A stretch of 64,000 bases of DNA from Oceaniglobus trochenteri (GCF_020529025.1 NZ_JACNMM010000007.1:62001-126000), one strand, 5' to 3'; positions 44,830 to 53,985 are shown, counted from the first letter of the stretch. Numbers and translations are program-made. The notes: generated by a model from the letters alone, not told the origin.

Positions 44830-46316
44830 CCGACTTCAAGATCTGTATCATCGGGGCCGGCAGCGTCGGGTTCACAAAGAAACTGTGTTCCGACATCCTG
44901 CGGGTGCCCGAGTTCGAGAACATCGAGATCGCGCTGACAGACATCAACGCCCACAACCTTGACATGATCCACCAGATCATCACCCGGATCGTCGAGGTCA
45001 ACGGGTTGAAGACCCGCGTCACCGCCACCACCGACCGGCGCCGCGCGCTGGAAGGGGCGCGTTACGTGATGAACTGCGTGCGCATCGGCGGTCTGCCCGC
45101 CTTTGCCGACGACATCCGCATCCCGCTGAAGTACGGGGTGGATCAATGCGTCGGTGACACCATCTGCGCGGGCGGCATCATGTACGGTCAGCGCGGCATT
45201 CCCGCCATGCTGGATTTCTGCGCCGACATGCGCGCGGTATCCGAACCCGGCGCGAAGATGCTGAACTATGCCAACCCCATGGCGATGATGACCTGGGCCG
45301 CCCTGGACCACGGCGGCGTCGACGTCGTGGGCCTGTGCCACGGGGTGCAGAACGGCCACCGCCAGATCGCCCGCGCCCTGAAGGTGCCGATGGAGGAGGT
45401 GGACATCATCTGTTCGGGCATCAACCACCAGACCTGGTATCTGGATATCCGGCACAACGGCCGCCAGATCGGGCGCGACGAACTGATCGCCGCCTTCGAG
45501 GCGCATCCCGTCTTTTCCCGCCAGGAAAAGGTGCGCATAGACGTTCTGAAGCGGTTCGGATTCTATTCCACCGAAAGCAACGGCCACCTCAGCGAATACC
45601 TGCCCTGGTATCGCAAGCGCCCCGAGCAGATCATGGACTGGATTTCGACTGATGACTGGATCCACGGCGAAACCGGCGGTTACCTGCGCTATACCACCGA
45701 AAACCGGAACTGGTTCGAAGAGGATTTCCCGAAGTTCCTGGACGAGGCGGGCAAACCCCTGACCGGGCCGCGCACCGACGAACACGCCAGCTGGATTCTG
45801 GAAGGTCTGGAAACCGGGCGCACCTATCGCGGCCATTTCAACGTGAAGAACGGCGGGATCATCCGCAACCTGCCCGACGACTGCATCATCGAAAGCCCCG
45901 GCTTTGTCGATCGCTTCGGCATCAACATGGTCGAGGGGGTCGAACTTCCTGCCGCCTGTGCCGCCACCTGCATGGCCAGCGTCAATGTCCAGCGGATGGG
46001 CGTTCAGGCCGCGATCACCGGCGATGTGGAGCTGTTGAAGCAGGCGGTCCTGCACGATCCGCTGGTGGGGGCGATCTGCACCCCCGAAGAGGTGTGGCAG
46101 ATGGTGGATGAAATGCTGGTGGCCCAGGCCGAATGGCTTCCGCAATATGCCGATGCCATTCCGGCGGCGGCCGAGCGGCTGAAGTCGCCCCGCGTCGCCA
46201 CCCGCGACTGGGCCGGCGCGGCGCGGCTGAACGTGCGCAGCGTCGAACAGATGCGCGAGGCGGGGGCGAAAAAATCCGCCGAGGCGCATGACCTTGGCAC
46301 CAAGGTGATGGAATAG
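44826..46316 (+). CDS. Second GH4 glycosidase, alpha-galactosidase-like
   Basis: 496 residues of family GH4 with CIIGAGSVGFTKKL for NAD, Cys171 in GLCHGVQNG and His201 in GINHQTWYL as Mn ligands. It is only distantly similar to the GH4 enzyme at 41978 and is longer at the C-terminus (about residues 450-496, charged). It has features I associate with Bacillus-type GH4 alpha-galactosidases. Two divergent GH4 enzymes in one operon suggest different linkages or substrates, for example raffinose-type galactosides and galacturonides. It overlaps the halogenase-family gene by 4 nt, ends the operon, and is followed by strong terminators. Confidence 0.88.
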   Translation: MTDFKICIIGAGSVGFTKKLCSDILRVPEFENIEIALTDINAHNLDMIHQIITRIVEVNGLKTRVTATTDRRRALEGARYVMNCVRIGGLPAFADDIRIPLKYGVDQCVGDTICAGGIMYGQRGIPAMLDFCADMRAVSEPGAKMLNYANPMAMMTWAALDHGGVDVVGLCHGVQNGHRQIARALKVPMEEVDIICSGINHQTWYLDIRHNGRQIGRDELIAAFEAHPVFSRQEKVRIDVLKRFGFYSTESNGHLSEYLPWYRKRPEQIMDWISTDDWIHGETGGYLRYTTENRNWFEEDFPKFLDEAGKPLTGPRTDEHASWILEGLETGRTYRGHFNVKNGGIIRNLPDDCIIESPGFVDRFGINMVEGVELPAACAATCMASVNVQRMGVQAAITGDVELLKQAVLHDPLVGAICTPEEVWQMVDEMLVAQAEWLPQYADAIPAAAERLKSPRVATRDWAGAARLNVRSVEQMREAGAKKSAEAHDLGTKVME

Positions 46317-46320
46317 GCTG

Positions 46321-46357
46321 AAAAAAACGCGCCCCGCCGGACTGGGCGGGGCGCGTT
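46321..46357 (-). terminator. Intrinsic terminator for the minus-strand glycosidase operon
   Basis: A 13-bp perfect stem (46326-46338 with 46345-46357) and 6-nt loop; read on the minus strand it is followed by T7 (46327-46321). It is placed 62 nt beyond the stop of the glycosidase gene. Confidence 0.85.
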
Positions 46358-46369
46358 CCGGCAGCGGCA

Positions 46370-46411
46370 GGCCGCCCCACCCGCGGGAGAGAACGGGTGG
46401 GGCGGCCTTTT
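46370..46411 (+). terminator. Intrinsic terminator for the plus-strand agp-mel operon
   Basis: A 14-bp perfect stem (46370-46383 with 46394-46407), 10-nt loop, then TTTT on the plus strand, about 55 nt after the second GH4 gene. Together with the preceding structure it insulates the convergent operons. Confidence 0.85.
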
Positions 46412-46418
46412 GCCGTGC

Positions 46419-48404
46419 CTATCGGTGGGCGATTTCCACCATCTGGTGCGCCCAGACCTTCGGCACGGTAAACCGCACCCGGCCACCTTCGGCCTTGAAG
46501 GGCAGGTCACTGCCTTCGGGCACGAGGCGCACCGATGCGGGGGCCTCGGATTCGATATCCACCTTCACGTCATGCAGCGGCACGACGTCCTGGATCGGCT
46601 GGATCCGGTCGCGGCGCAGCACCCCACGCTGAACCGGGTTGGCGTGGCACAGGTGCAGTACGTCGCGCCCGTCCTGCCGGCGCAGGGTGGCACGTCCGGC
46701 GGTGGGCATGTCGGTGCGGATCATCCGCTCCTGCCCCAGGGCGCGGTCGATCACACGGCCCACCATTTCCACCATCGCCACGGCCCCGACCCGGTAATAG
46801 ATCGAGAAGACCGGATGGGCGAGCCGCAGAACCGCACCATCCTGCGCCCCCAGGACATACCCGTTCGGATCGGGGCGGTTGGGCGCGTTCAGGTGGCCGC
46901 TGAAATTCGGGCCCGACCGGTCAAGATAGGGGTCATAGACCTCGCCCAGGCTGGTGCCGCCATCAAGGGTCAACTGCTGGGAGGGTGCATACATGAACAG
47001 CGGTTCATCCACGAACGAGGCGCGCAGGTCTTCCACGGGCAGGGCGAAATCGCCGCCGGTGAAGGGCGCGGTGCCATGGTGGCGGGTGCCGGCGGGATAA
47101 TGCATGGTGTCGCCGTCGATCCCGCTTTGCCCGGTCAACAGCAGCTTGCCGCCCTGCGCCAGGTAGGCATCCAGCCGCTTTTTCAAGGCCGCGTCGATAT
47201 GGATGGCATCGGGCAGGATCAGCAGGCGATAGGCGTCGAAATCGCCGTCTTCGCCCAGCAGGTCGAAGGTGAACCGGTTTTCCAGCAACAGGCGCACACA
47301 GCCGTCGTCGATGGTTTCGTGGTGGCCGGGAAAGCCGCTCCAGGCCGGTTTGCGCAGGGCCTGATCGCTGAGCACGCCGATCTCGGCCCGGTTGCGCGAT
47401 CCTTCGCACCAGGGTTCGCGGGCCTCGATCCATTCATAGGCCTGGCCCACGCCGGCATAGGTTGACGGATCGACGCGGCCCGTGGGGTGCAGGTGATCGC
47501 CGATGCAGACCTTGGCCCCCTGGGCCAGCATGGCGCCGCATTCATAGATCATCGCCTCGGGCTTCTTGTAGCCGCCGACCTCGCCCCACATGTGGTGGAA
47601 CTTGCCGGTCATGCCCAGCATCTCCATGCCCAATCCCTCCATGTAGCGGGCCGAGACGGGGAAGTGTTCGTATCCCCAGGACCCGGTGGGCAGGCTTTCG
47701 ATCTCGATATGGCTGAAATACTTGCGCAGGATTTCGGGACGGCCCCGGCGCAGGTGGCCGAAGTTGAAGAACACCGGGCAATCGGCGCGGTCGGCAATGC
47801 CCTTGACCCGTTCTAGATAGCGGAAGGTCACACGCTCGGCGTAAAGATCGCGGTGTTCGGCGTCGGTCCAGTCAAGGCCCTCGGCCTCCATACCGTCCTT
47901 GGCGAAGGGGCTGATCGAGGGCAGTTGGAAGTTGATGTCCATCCAGATGCCATCCAGCGGCGAATAGCGCTGCACCACCTCTTCGATCTGCGAACAGAGG
48001 TAATCCTGATAGGGCGACGACAGGTCAAGGAACTTCCACCCCGCCTCCATGTCGTTGCCGTGCTGGACGGGGCGCGAATTGTCGGCCGAAACCACCCGCC
48101 ACTCGGGGTGGCGATAGGCGGCCAGTTCATCCCACAGCGCCGAGACATAGACCGGCGCCAGGATGTCGCGCGCCTGAAGCGCCTTGATCTGTTCGCCCAG
48201 CAGGTCGAAATCAAGCGAAGGGTGCTGCATCCCGATCTCGGTCGGGTGGTAGGAATAGCCGTGATGGCATTTCGAAAACAGGTTCACGGCATTGACGCGG
48301 GCATCGCGGAAGGCATCGCCGAAGGCGTCGGGGTCGAAGCGGCTTCCCACGCCGTCGATCTGGCCAGCGGTGTGGAAATCAAGGTGGATCTGGCGAAAAC
48401 GCAT
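46419..48404 (-). CDS. Putative glycoside hydrolase with beta-galactosidase trimerisation-like domain
   Basis: 661 residues. Residues 1 to about 350 look like a TIM barrel (IHLDFHTAGQIDG, CHHGYSYHPTEIG, PLDGIWMDINFQ with a likely acidic catalytic residue, and MWGEVGGYKKPEAM). Residues about 370-560 resemble the trimerisation, glutamine-amidotransferase-like domain (IGVLSDQA, YRLLILPDAIHIDAALKKRL, GGKLLLTGQSG). The barrel recalls the GHL6/alpha-fucosidase-like group. No signal peptide is seen, so it acts on sugars imported by the adjacent ABC system. AAAGGAAG precedes ATG 48404. The substrate is unknown. Confidence 0.75.
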   Translation of the reverse strand: MRFRQIHLDFHTAGQIDGVGSRFDPDAFGDAFRDARVNAVNLFSKCHHGYSYHPTEIGMQHPSLDFDLLGEQIKALQARDILAPVYVSALWDELAAYRHPEWRVVSADNSRPVQHGNDMEAGWKFLDLSSPYQDYLCSQIEEVVQRYSPLDGIWMDINFQLPSISPFAKDGMEAEGLDWTDAEHRDLYAERVTFRYLERVKGIADRADCPVFFNFGHLRRGRPEILRKYFSHIEIESLPTGSWGYEHFPVSARYMEGLGMEMLGMTGKFHHMWGEVGGYKKPEAMIYECGAMLAQGAKVCIGDHLHPTGRVDPSTYAGVGQAYEWIEAREPWCEGSRNRAEIGVLSDQALRKPAWSGFPGHHETIDDGCVRLLLENRFTFDLLGEDGDFDAYRLLILPDAIHIDAALKKRLDAYLAQGGKLLLTGQSGIDGDTMHYPAGTRHHGTAPFTGGDFALPVEDLRASFVDEPLFMYAPSQQLTLDGGTSLGEVYDPYLDRSGPNFSGHLNAPNRPDPNGYVLGAQDGAVLRLAHPVFSIYYRVGAVAMVEMVGRVIDRALGQERMIRTDMPTAGRATLRRQDGRDVLHLCHANPVQRGVLRRDRIQPIQDVVPLHDVKVDIESEAPASVRLVPEGSDLPFKAEGGRVRFTVPKVWAHQMVEIAHR

Positions 48405-48421
48405 GGTCTTCCTTTCAGGGG

Positions 48422-49555
48422 TCAGTGGTCGTTGGGAAAGCTGCGGGTCAGGCCCGCGTCGTCGAAGATGTACAGCGCCGAGGCCGACAGCCCGATGTCG
48501 ATGGTCTGGCCGGGGCGCACGTCCTTCTGGCGGGCGAACTGGATCACCAGGTCGCCGTCCTCGGCATCGGATTCGTCCGAAACGAAGCCCTGCGGCGTGC
48601 CATAGACCAGGGTTTCGCGGCCCAGATTTTCGACCACCCGGATCTTGAGCGCGAAGCGGCGCCCAGAGTCTTCGGGCGGGCCGAAGGCCTCGGGGCGGAT
48701 GCCGACGAAAACGGTATCGCCCTCGCGCAGATCCTTGCCCTTGGTCACGTCCAGCGGGCGGGTCATGTCGTCCAGGCCGTCGATGGAAACGGTGATCCGG
48801 TCACCCTCGCGCCGGGTCAGGCGGGCGGGGACCACGTTCATGCGGGGCGATCCGAGGAAGCCGGCGACGAAGCGCCCGACGGGGCGGTTGTACAACTCGC
48901 GCGGGCTGCCCACCTGTTCGACAAGGCCGTCGCGCAGCACGACGATCCGGTCGGCCATGGTCATCGCTTCGGTCTGGTCGTGGGTGACATAGATCATTGT
49001 CGCGCCCAGATCGGCATGCAGCCGGCCCAGTTCCACCCGCATCTTGGTGCGCAGGGCGGCGTCGAGGTTGGACAGCGGTTCGTCGAACAGGAACACCTCG
49101 GGCTGGCGGGTGATGGCGCGGCCGATGGCGACGCGCTGTTTCTGGCCGCCCGACAGCGCCTTGGGCTGCTTGTCAAGGTGATCGCCGATGTTCAGGATGC
49201 CGGCCGCGCGTTCGACCGCCGCGGCGATCTTGTCCTTGGCCATGCCCGCCATGCGCAACCCGAAGCTCATGTTGCCGCTGACGTTCATGTGCGGGTAAAG
49301 CGCATAGTTCTGAAACACCATGGCCACGCCCCGGTCGGCGGGTTCCTCGTGCGTCACGTCGCGCCCGCCCACGGCGATCGCGCCTTCGTCTGCGCCCTCA
49401 AGCCCGGCAATGGTGCGCAGCAGGGTGGATTTGCCACAGCCCGAGGGGCCGACCATCACCACGAATTCGCCATCGGCCACCGTCAGGTCGACGCCCTTGA
49501 TTGCCTCGAACCGGCCATAGGACTTGCGCAGGCCGCTGATTTTCACATCGCTCAT
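48422..49555 (-). CDS. Sugar ABC transporter ATPase (MsmK/UgpC type)
   Basis: 377 residues: Walker A GPSGCGKST, Q-loop VFQNYALYPHMNV, signature ALSGGQKQRVAIGRAI, Walker B VFLFDEPLSNLD, then C-terminal TOBE/OB regulatory domain (about 235-377) with VFVGIRPEAFG. It energises the MalF/MalG-like pair upstream. ATG 49555 gives the family start MSDVKISGLRKSYG. It lies 17 nt before the glycosidase gene. Confidence 0.92.
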   Translation of the reverse strand: MSDVKISGLRKSYGRFEAIKGVDLTVADGEFVVMVGPSGCGKSTLLRTIAGLEGADEGAIAVGGRDVTHEEPADRGVAMVFQNYALYPHMNVSGNMSFGLRMAGMAKDKIAAAVERAAGILNIGDHLDKQPKALSGGQKQRVAIGRAITRQPEVFLFDEPLSNLDAALRTKMRVELGRLHADLGATMIYVTHDQTEAMTMADRIVVLRDGLVEQVGSPRELYNRPVGRFVAGFLGSPRMNVVPARLTRREGDRITVSIDGLDDMTRPLDVTKGKDLREGDTVFVGIRPEAFGPPEDSGRRFALKIRVVENLGRETLVYGTPQGFVSDESDAEDGDLVIQFARQKDVRPGQTIDIGLSASALYIFDDAGLTRSFPNDH

Positions 49556-49565
49556 GGTATGTTCC

Positions 49566-50390
49566 TTATTTACCCAGCCCGGCCAGGCTGCGGACAAAGT
49601 ATTTCTGCGCCAGCACGAAGAGGATCAGCAGCGGCAGCGTTGCAAGGGTCAGCCCGGCCAGGACGGCGGGCCAGTCACTGGTGAATTCGCCCTGAAGATC
49701 CAGGATGCCGACAGGCAGGGTTTTCAGCCCCCGGCGCGTGAGAACCAGCAGCGCCAGGATGAATTCGTTCCAGATGAACACCGACTGGAAGATCGCCGCG
49801 CTGGCGATGGCGGGTCCGGACAGCGGCAGGATCACCCGCACGAAGGCCTGAAAGCGCGAACAACCGTCCAGGCGGGCCGCTTCCTCCAGTTCCTTGGGAA
49901 AGTCGAGGAAGAAGGCATAGAACAGGATGACGGTGAAGGGGATGCCATAGGCCGCATAGGGCAGCACCAGCGCCAGGCGCGAATTCAGCAACCCCGCCCC
50001 CGACATGATCTGGAACACCGGCACCAGCACCGCCTGCACCGGGATGGCAAAGCCCGCGACGATCATCAGGTAGATCGCCTGACCGACCCAGCCGCGCATC
50101 TGCGACAGGGCATAGGCCGCCATGCCGCTGACGATGACGATCACGACGACCGACAGGAAGGTGACCAGCAGCGAGTTCACCATGAACCCGCCGACACCCA
50201 CGCCCCAGGCGCGTTCGAAGGTTTCAAAGCTCAGGCTTTCGGGCAGGGCGAGGGGCGAGACGAACATCGAGGTTCGCGTCTTGAAGGCGGCCATGATCAT
50301 GTAGATCACGGGCAGCAGCACGATCAGGCTCATCAGGCCCACGAAGCCGTAGAGGACAAGGGTCGTGGCATTCAGGCGGCGGGTGTTCAT
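49566..50390 (-). CDS. Sugar ABC transporter permease (MalG-like)
   Basis: 274 residues with six hydrophobic segments. The EAA loop reads KELEEAARLDGCSRFQAFVRV, ahead of the conserved LPLSGPAIASAAIFQ and FIWNEFILAL. ATG 50390 has AAGGGAG upstream and lies 11 nt after the MalF-like gene. It forms the second half of the channel. Confidence 0.92.
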   Translation of the reverse strand: MNTRRLNATTLVLYGFVGLMSLIVLLPVIYMIMAAFKTRTSMFVSPLALPESLSFETFERAWGVGVGGFMVNSLLVTFLSVVVIVIVSGMAAYALSQMRGWVGQAIYLMIVAGFAIPVQAVLVPVFQIMSGAGLLNSRLALVLPYAAYGIPFTVILFYAFFLDFPKELEEAARLDGCSRFQAFVRVILPLSGPAIASAAIFQSVFIWNEFILALLVLTRRGLKTLPVGILDLQGEFTSDWPAVLAGLTLATLPLLILFVLAQKYFVRSLAGLGK

Positions 50391-50401
50391 TGTGCTCTCC
50401 C

Positions 50402-51292
50402 TTACGCGCGGCGCGATGATTTCAGTTGCGCCCAGCCCAGCAGCACCGCGATGGCCAGAAGGATCACCGAGATCGCATCGGCATAGCCGGTGTTGCCCAG
50501 GTTGAAGGCCTGGAAATAGATCCAGGTGCTGAGCACCTGCGTGGCATTGGCCGGGCCGCCCCCGGTGGTGACGAAGATCAGGTCGAACACCTTGAACCCG
50601 CCGACGGTGGTGATCAGGACGGCAACGATCAGGATGTTGCGGATGGCGGGCAGGGTGATGTGCCAGAAGGCCCGCAAACCGGTTGCCCCGTCCAGCGCGG
50701 CAGCCTGGTACAGCTCTTTCGGGACGGCCTGAAGCCCGGCCAGGATCAGCACCATCATGAAGCCGGTGTACTGCCACGAGGCGATGCCCAGAACGACCCA
50801 GATGGAAATCGACGGATCGCCCAGGAACCCAAGGCGCGGCGGCGTCAGCCCCATGGCCTTGACCAGGCTGACCAGCGGCCCGACGTTGGGGTCGAGGATG
50901 ATCAGCCAGATCAGCCCGACCGCGACCGATGAAATCACCATGGGCGCGAAGATGATGGTGCGCAGAACCGTGTTGCCCACGGTGATGCCGCGATCCAGCA
51001 CCGCCGCCAGCAGGGTGCCGAAGCCGACCTGAAGAACGATGGAACCGACGACGATGATGATATTGTTGCGCAGGGCGATCCAGAACACGCCGTCACCCAT
51101 GGCGCGGACATAGTTGGACAGGCCGACAAAGGTCCATTCGGCCGAGGTGAGCCCGAAGCGGAACAGCGAGCCGTAAAGCACCAGCGCGACCGGCACGAAG
51201 ACGAAGATCGACAAGAGGACGATGGCCGGAGAAAGCATGGCGGCATAGGTCAGCCGTCCATCCGACCTGGCGGTACGGGGGCGTTGGGGCAT
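50402..51292 (-). CDS. Sugar ABC transporter permease (MalF-like)
   Basis: 296 residues with six hydrophobic segments; EAA loop KELYQAAALDGATGLRAFWHI, preceded by IASWQYTGFMMVLILAGLQA. It pairs with the MalG-like protein encoded next. A stem-loop separates it from the binding-protein gene. The ribosome site before ATG 51292 is weak, in line with lower expression than the binding protein. Confidence 0.92.
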   Translation of the reverse strand: MPQRPRTARSDGRLTYAAMLSPAIVLLSIFVFVPVALVLYGSLFRFGLTSAEWTFVGLSNYVRAMGDGVFWIALRNNIIIVVGSIVLQVGFGTLLAAVLDRGITVGNTVLRTIIFAPMVISSVAVGLIWLIILDPNVGPLVSLVKAMGLTPPRLGFLGDPSISIWVVLGIASWQYTGFMMVLILAGLQAVPKELYQAAALDGATGLRAFWHITLPAIRNILIVAVLITTVGGFKVFDLIFVTTGGGPANATQVLSTWIYFQAFNLGNTGYADAISVILLAIAVLLGWAQLKSSRRA

Positions 51293-51325
51293 TGTTGCTG
51301 TCCGATTTCAGGAAGGGCAGGGTGC

Positions 51326-51353
51326 CCGGGCCGCGGCACGTTGCGCGGCCCGG
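51326..51353 (-). terminator. Intercistronic stem-loop after sugar-binding protein gene
   Basis: CCGGGCCGCG pairs perfectly with CGCGGCCCGG around an 8-nt loop, 16 nt past the binding-protein stop. GCAGGGTGC occurs as a direct repeat on both sides. It probably adjusts the binding protein to permease ratio. Confidence 0.5.
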
Positions 51354-51369
51354 AACGCAGGGTGCGCCG

Positions 51370-52650
51370 TTACTGGCGGTTCTTCACCTCAAGCGCGGTC
51401 TGGCGAACCGAGTCCATCGCCTCTTGCGGGGTTTTCGATCCGTTCAGAACCTCGACACCGGCGTTCAGGTAGGCTTCGGAGACGTTGTTGTCCAACAGCA
51501 CGTCCAGCACGTTGATCGGCGCGGTGACGGAAGCCACGTCGTTGGCGATCCACTTGAAACTGTCGGTCAGAGATTCGCTTTCTTCCAGGCCCGAGGGGTT
51601 GGAGGGCACGCGCGACATCGCCTCGGCATAGCCACGCCCACTTTCCGGCGTCACGAGGAAGCTGAGCCATTTCACGGTTTCTTCCGGGTGCTTCGATTTC
51701 GCCGAAACCTGGTAGCCCTGGATGATCACGAAGTTCGTGCCGTCGGCGCCCTTGCCGCCTTCGACGGGGGGCATGCGGAACATGGCATAGTCGGTGAACC
51801 CGTCACCATCGAAGATGCCCGCACACCAGGACCCGCAATAGATCATCGGGGCGGCCTGAGTCGAGAACATCACATAGCTGAGTTCCGGTGCCGTGGCGTT
51901 GGGCGCATCCTCGAAACAATCGGCATCGCGCAGTTCGACAACCTTTTCCCAGGCTTCGACATAGCCGGGATTGGTGAACAGTTCGTCATCGGGGGCCGAC
52001 AGGCTGTAATCGACCGAGGTCGCCTCTTGCCCGACAATGCGTTCGTTCAGCATGGTGATCCAGTGGATCAGCTTCCAGCGTTCCGAGTTGCCCAGCGGCA
52101 GGGGCACCAGGTTGGAATCGATGGCGCGGATGTCGCGGCACATCTGAACGACGTCGTCGAAGGTTTCCGGCACCTTCAGATCGTGTTCCTCGAAGAAGGG
52201 CACGTTGTAGTAGAAAAACTTCGACACCGCCTCAAGCGGGACACCGTAAAGCCCGCCGTCCTGGCGCATCGACGACAGCCAGCCGTCCGACAGCAGCGAC
52301 TGGAACCCGTCCGGCCCGGTGCCATAGTCGGAAATGTCCATGGCCAGGCCTTCGCGCACGAAACGCGAACTGTCCTCGCCCACCCAGTTGTAGAAGGCAT
52401 CGGGCGGCTCGGACCCGTTCAGCGCGACCTGGATCGCGGTCTTGTAGGCTTCGTTCGGGAAATCCTCGTAGATGATTTCGATTCCCGGGTTGGCTTCCTC
52501 GAAGGCTTCGACGCGGCCGGCGATGAATTCGTCCATGCCGGGGTTCTTCAGCGTCCAGAACTTGACCTGAACCTTGTCCTGCGCGGCGGCGGGCATTCCC
52601 AGCGGAAGCGCCACGGCAAGCGCGGTCAGCGTTTTCATCCAAATATTCAA
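51370..52650 (-). CDS. Sugar ABC transporter substrate-binding protein (family 1)
   Basis: 426 residues from a probable TTG start at 52650, which lies 7 nt after GGGAGG; the first ATG in the signal peptide (52638) is too far from that site. The signal peptide ends near PAAAQ. The mature protein shows the family 1 pattern: VKFWTLKNPGMDEFIAGRVE, IEIIYEDFPNEAYKTAIQVA, YGVPLEAVSKFFYYN. It binds a mono- or oligosaccharide for the MalFG-like permease. It is divergent from lacI and its promoter region contains a LacI operator. Confidence 0.9.
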   Translation of the reverse strand: MNIWMKTLTALAVALPLGMPAAAQDKVQVKFWTLKNPGMDEFIAGRVEAFEEANPGIEIIYEDFPNEAYKTAIQVALNGSEPPDAFYNWVGEDSSRFVREGLAMDISDYGTGPDGFQSLLSDGWLSSMRQDGGLYGVPLEAVSKFFYYNVPFFEEHDLKVPETFDDVVQMCRDIRAIDSNLVPLPLGNSERWKLIHWITMLNERIVGQEATSVDYSLSAPDDELFTNPGYVEAWEKVVELRDADCFEDAPNATAPELSYVMFSTQAAPMIYCGSWCAGIFDGDGFTDYAMFRMPPVEGGKGADGTNFVIIQGYQVSAKSKHPEETVKWLSFLVTPESGRGYAEAMSRVPSNPSGLEESESLTDSFKWIANDVASVTAPINVLDVLLDNNVSEAYLNAGVEVLNGSKTPQEAMDSVRQTALEVKNRQ

Positions 52651-52695
52651 CTTCGATCCTCCCATCAGATCAGTTTGTCCCCGGATCGACGGTTT

Positions 52696-52711
52696 ATCGA
52701 ACCGGTTCGAT
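52696..52711. promoter_or_regulatory. LacI-family operator 1 (perfect 16-bp palindrome)
   Basis: ATCGAACCGGTTCGAT is perfectly symmetric around the central CG that LacI-family proteins prefer. It lies 45 bp upstream of the sugar-binding protein start, where a promoter for that operon should be. Confidence 0.75.
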
Positions 52712-52793
52712 TGCGAAGGTAACCGAGATTCGGTAATTTTGTGAAGCAAAATCTTTCTGTCCTGATTTTATTCTGCCATAACAGGGATATCGG

Positions 52794-52809
52794 ATCGAAA
52801 CGGTTCGCA
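52794..52809. promoter_or_regulatory. LacI-family operator 2
   Basis: ATCGAAACGGTTCGCA matches operator 1 at 13 of 16 positions and lies 22 bp before the lacI start. The 98-bp spacing between the two sites would allow looping and autorepression. Confidence 0.6.
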
Positions 52810-52831
52810 TGAACAGCACGGCGGGGCGCAG

Positions 52832-53863
52832 ATGTCTGGACGCAGGAAGAATTTCACCATCGCGGATGTCGCTGCCCAGTCGGGGGTTGCCAAATCGACC
52901 GCCTCACTGGCGTTCAGCGCGCCGGAACGGGTGGCCGAGAAGACCCTTGCGCGCGTTCTGGAAACCGCAAGCAAGCTTGGCTATTCGCCCAACGTCATGG
53001 CGTCGAGCCTGAAAAGCGGGCGCAACAACCTGATCGGGCTGCTGGTGGCCGACATGCTGAACCCGCACACCGGCGCGATTCTCAAGGCTGTTCAGGCCGC
53101 CTGCCGCGCGCAGGGGCAGATCGTTATCACCGCCACCAGCGATCAGGACATCGCGAAGGAAGAGGAAATCCTCGAATACTTCCGTTCGCTCAGCATCCGG
53201 GGGGTCATCCTGCTGGGGTCGGGGTCGGGGGATGGATACATCGCGCGGCTGAAATCCAGCGGCGAAACCTTCGTGACCTTCGACCAGCATCTGCCGGGCC
53301 TGGGGGCCGATCACGTGGGGCTGGACGATCGCGCGGCCTCCCAGCTTCTGGTGGAGCACCTGGTCGGGCTTGGCCATCGCCGGATCGGGCATATCGCCGG
53401 CACCGAGGGGCTCTGGAGCGCGCATGAGCGTCTGGCGGGCGTCGAAGAGGCCTGCCGCTCGGCCGGGTTGGACCCGGCGCATTGCCCCGTGGCGCCGGGC
53501 GACTACCACGCCGAAGTGTCGGAACAGGCCGCGCTTGCCTTGCTGGACCGGCCCGACCGCCCGACCGCCCTTGTCACGGCGAACAACATGTCGGCCATCG
53601 GCGCGCTGCGGGCGATGAAGCGGCTTGGGTTGCAATGCCCGGGCGATGTATCGCTTGCCTCGATCGACTTTCTGCCCTGGGGCGATCTGATCGAACCCGA
53701 CGTGACCTGCACCGTGCAGCCCGTGGCGCAGATGGCCGAACTGGCCACCCGCTGGCTGATCGAACGCCTGACCCGCAAGCCGGGCAAGGATGTCGCCGTG
53801 GCCCGCAAGACGCTCTATGCGCCGCAGCTTCATATCGGCACCTCGACCGCGCCGATCGCCTGA
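52832..53863 (+). CDS. LacI-family transcriptional regulator
   Basis: 343 residues. The N-terminal helix-turn-helix is TIADVAAQSGVAKSTASLAF, with the hinge around residues 45-60, followed by a periplasmic-binding-type effector domain (LIGLLVADMLNPHTGAIL, VGLDDRAASQLLVEHLVGLG, and GHRRIGHIAG). It most likely represses the divergent sugar ABC/glycosidase operon and itself via two operators in the 181-nt gap. The inducer is the imported sugar, unknown. Confidence 0.92.
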   Translation: MSGRRKNFTIADVAAQSGVAKSTASLAFSAPERVAEKTLARVLETASKLGYSPNVMASSLKSGRNNLIGLLVADMLNPHTGAILKAVQAACRAQGQIVITATSDQDIAKEEEILEYFRSLSIRGVILLGSGSGDGYIARLKSSGETFVTFDQHLPGLGADHVGLDDRAASQLLVEHLVGLGHRRIGHIAGTEGLWSAHERLAGVEEACRSAGLDPAHCPVAPGDYHAEVSEQAALALLDRPDRPTALVTANNMSAIGALRAMKRLGLQCPGDVSLASIDFLPWGDLIEPDVTCTVQPVAQMAELATRWLIERLTRKPGKDVAVARKTLYAPQLHIGTSTAPIA

Positions 53864-53956
53864 TCTGCCTCCCCGGGGGGCCAAAAGCCTATTGCAACAT
53901 GCCGTATTGACGGTCTGGCGGGCCATCGCCCGGCCGCGTAAAGGGCACGACGAATC

Positions 53957-53985
53957 TTGACTCGCACTTTTTATCGTCCTACTGA
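53957..53985 (+). promoter_or_regulatory. Candidate promoter of the second sugar ABC operon
   Basis: TTGACT (53957-53962), 17-bp spacer, TACTGA (53980-53985), ending 22 nt before the binding-protein start. The -35 is good and the -10 weak, which fits a regulated promoter. Confidence 0.4.
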
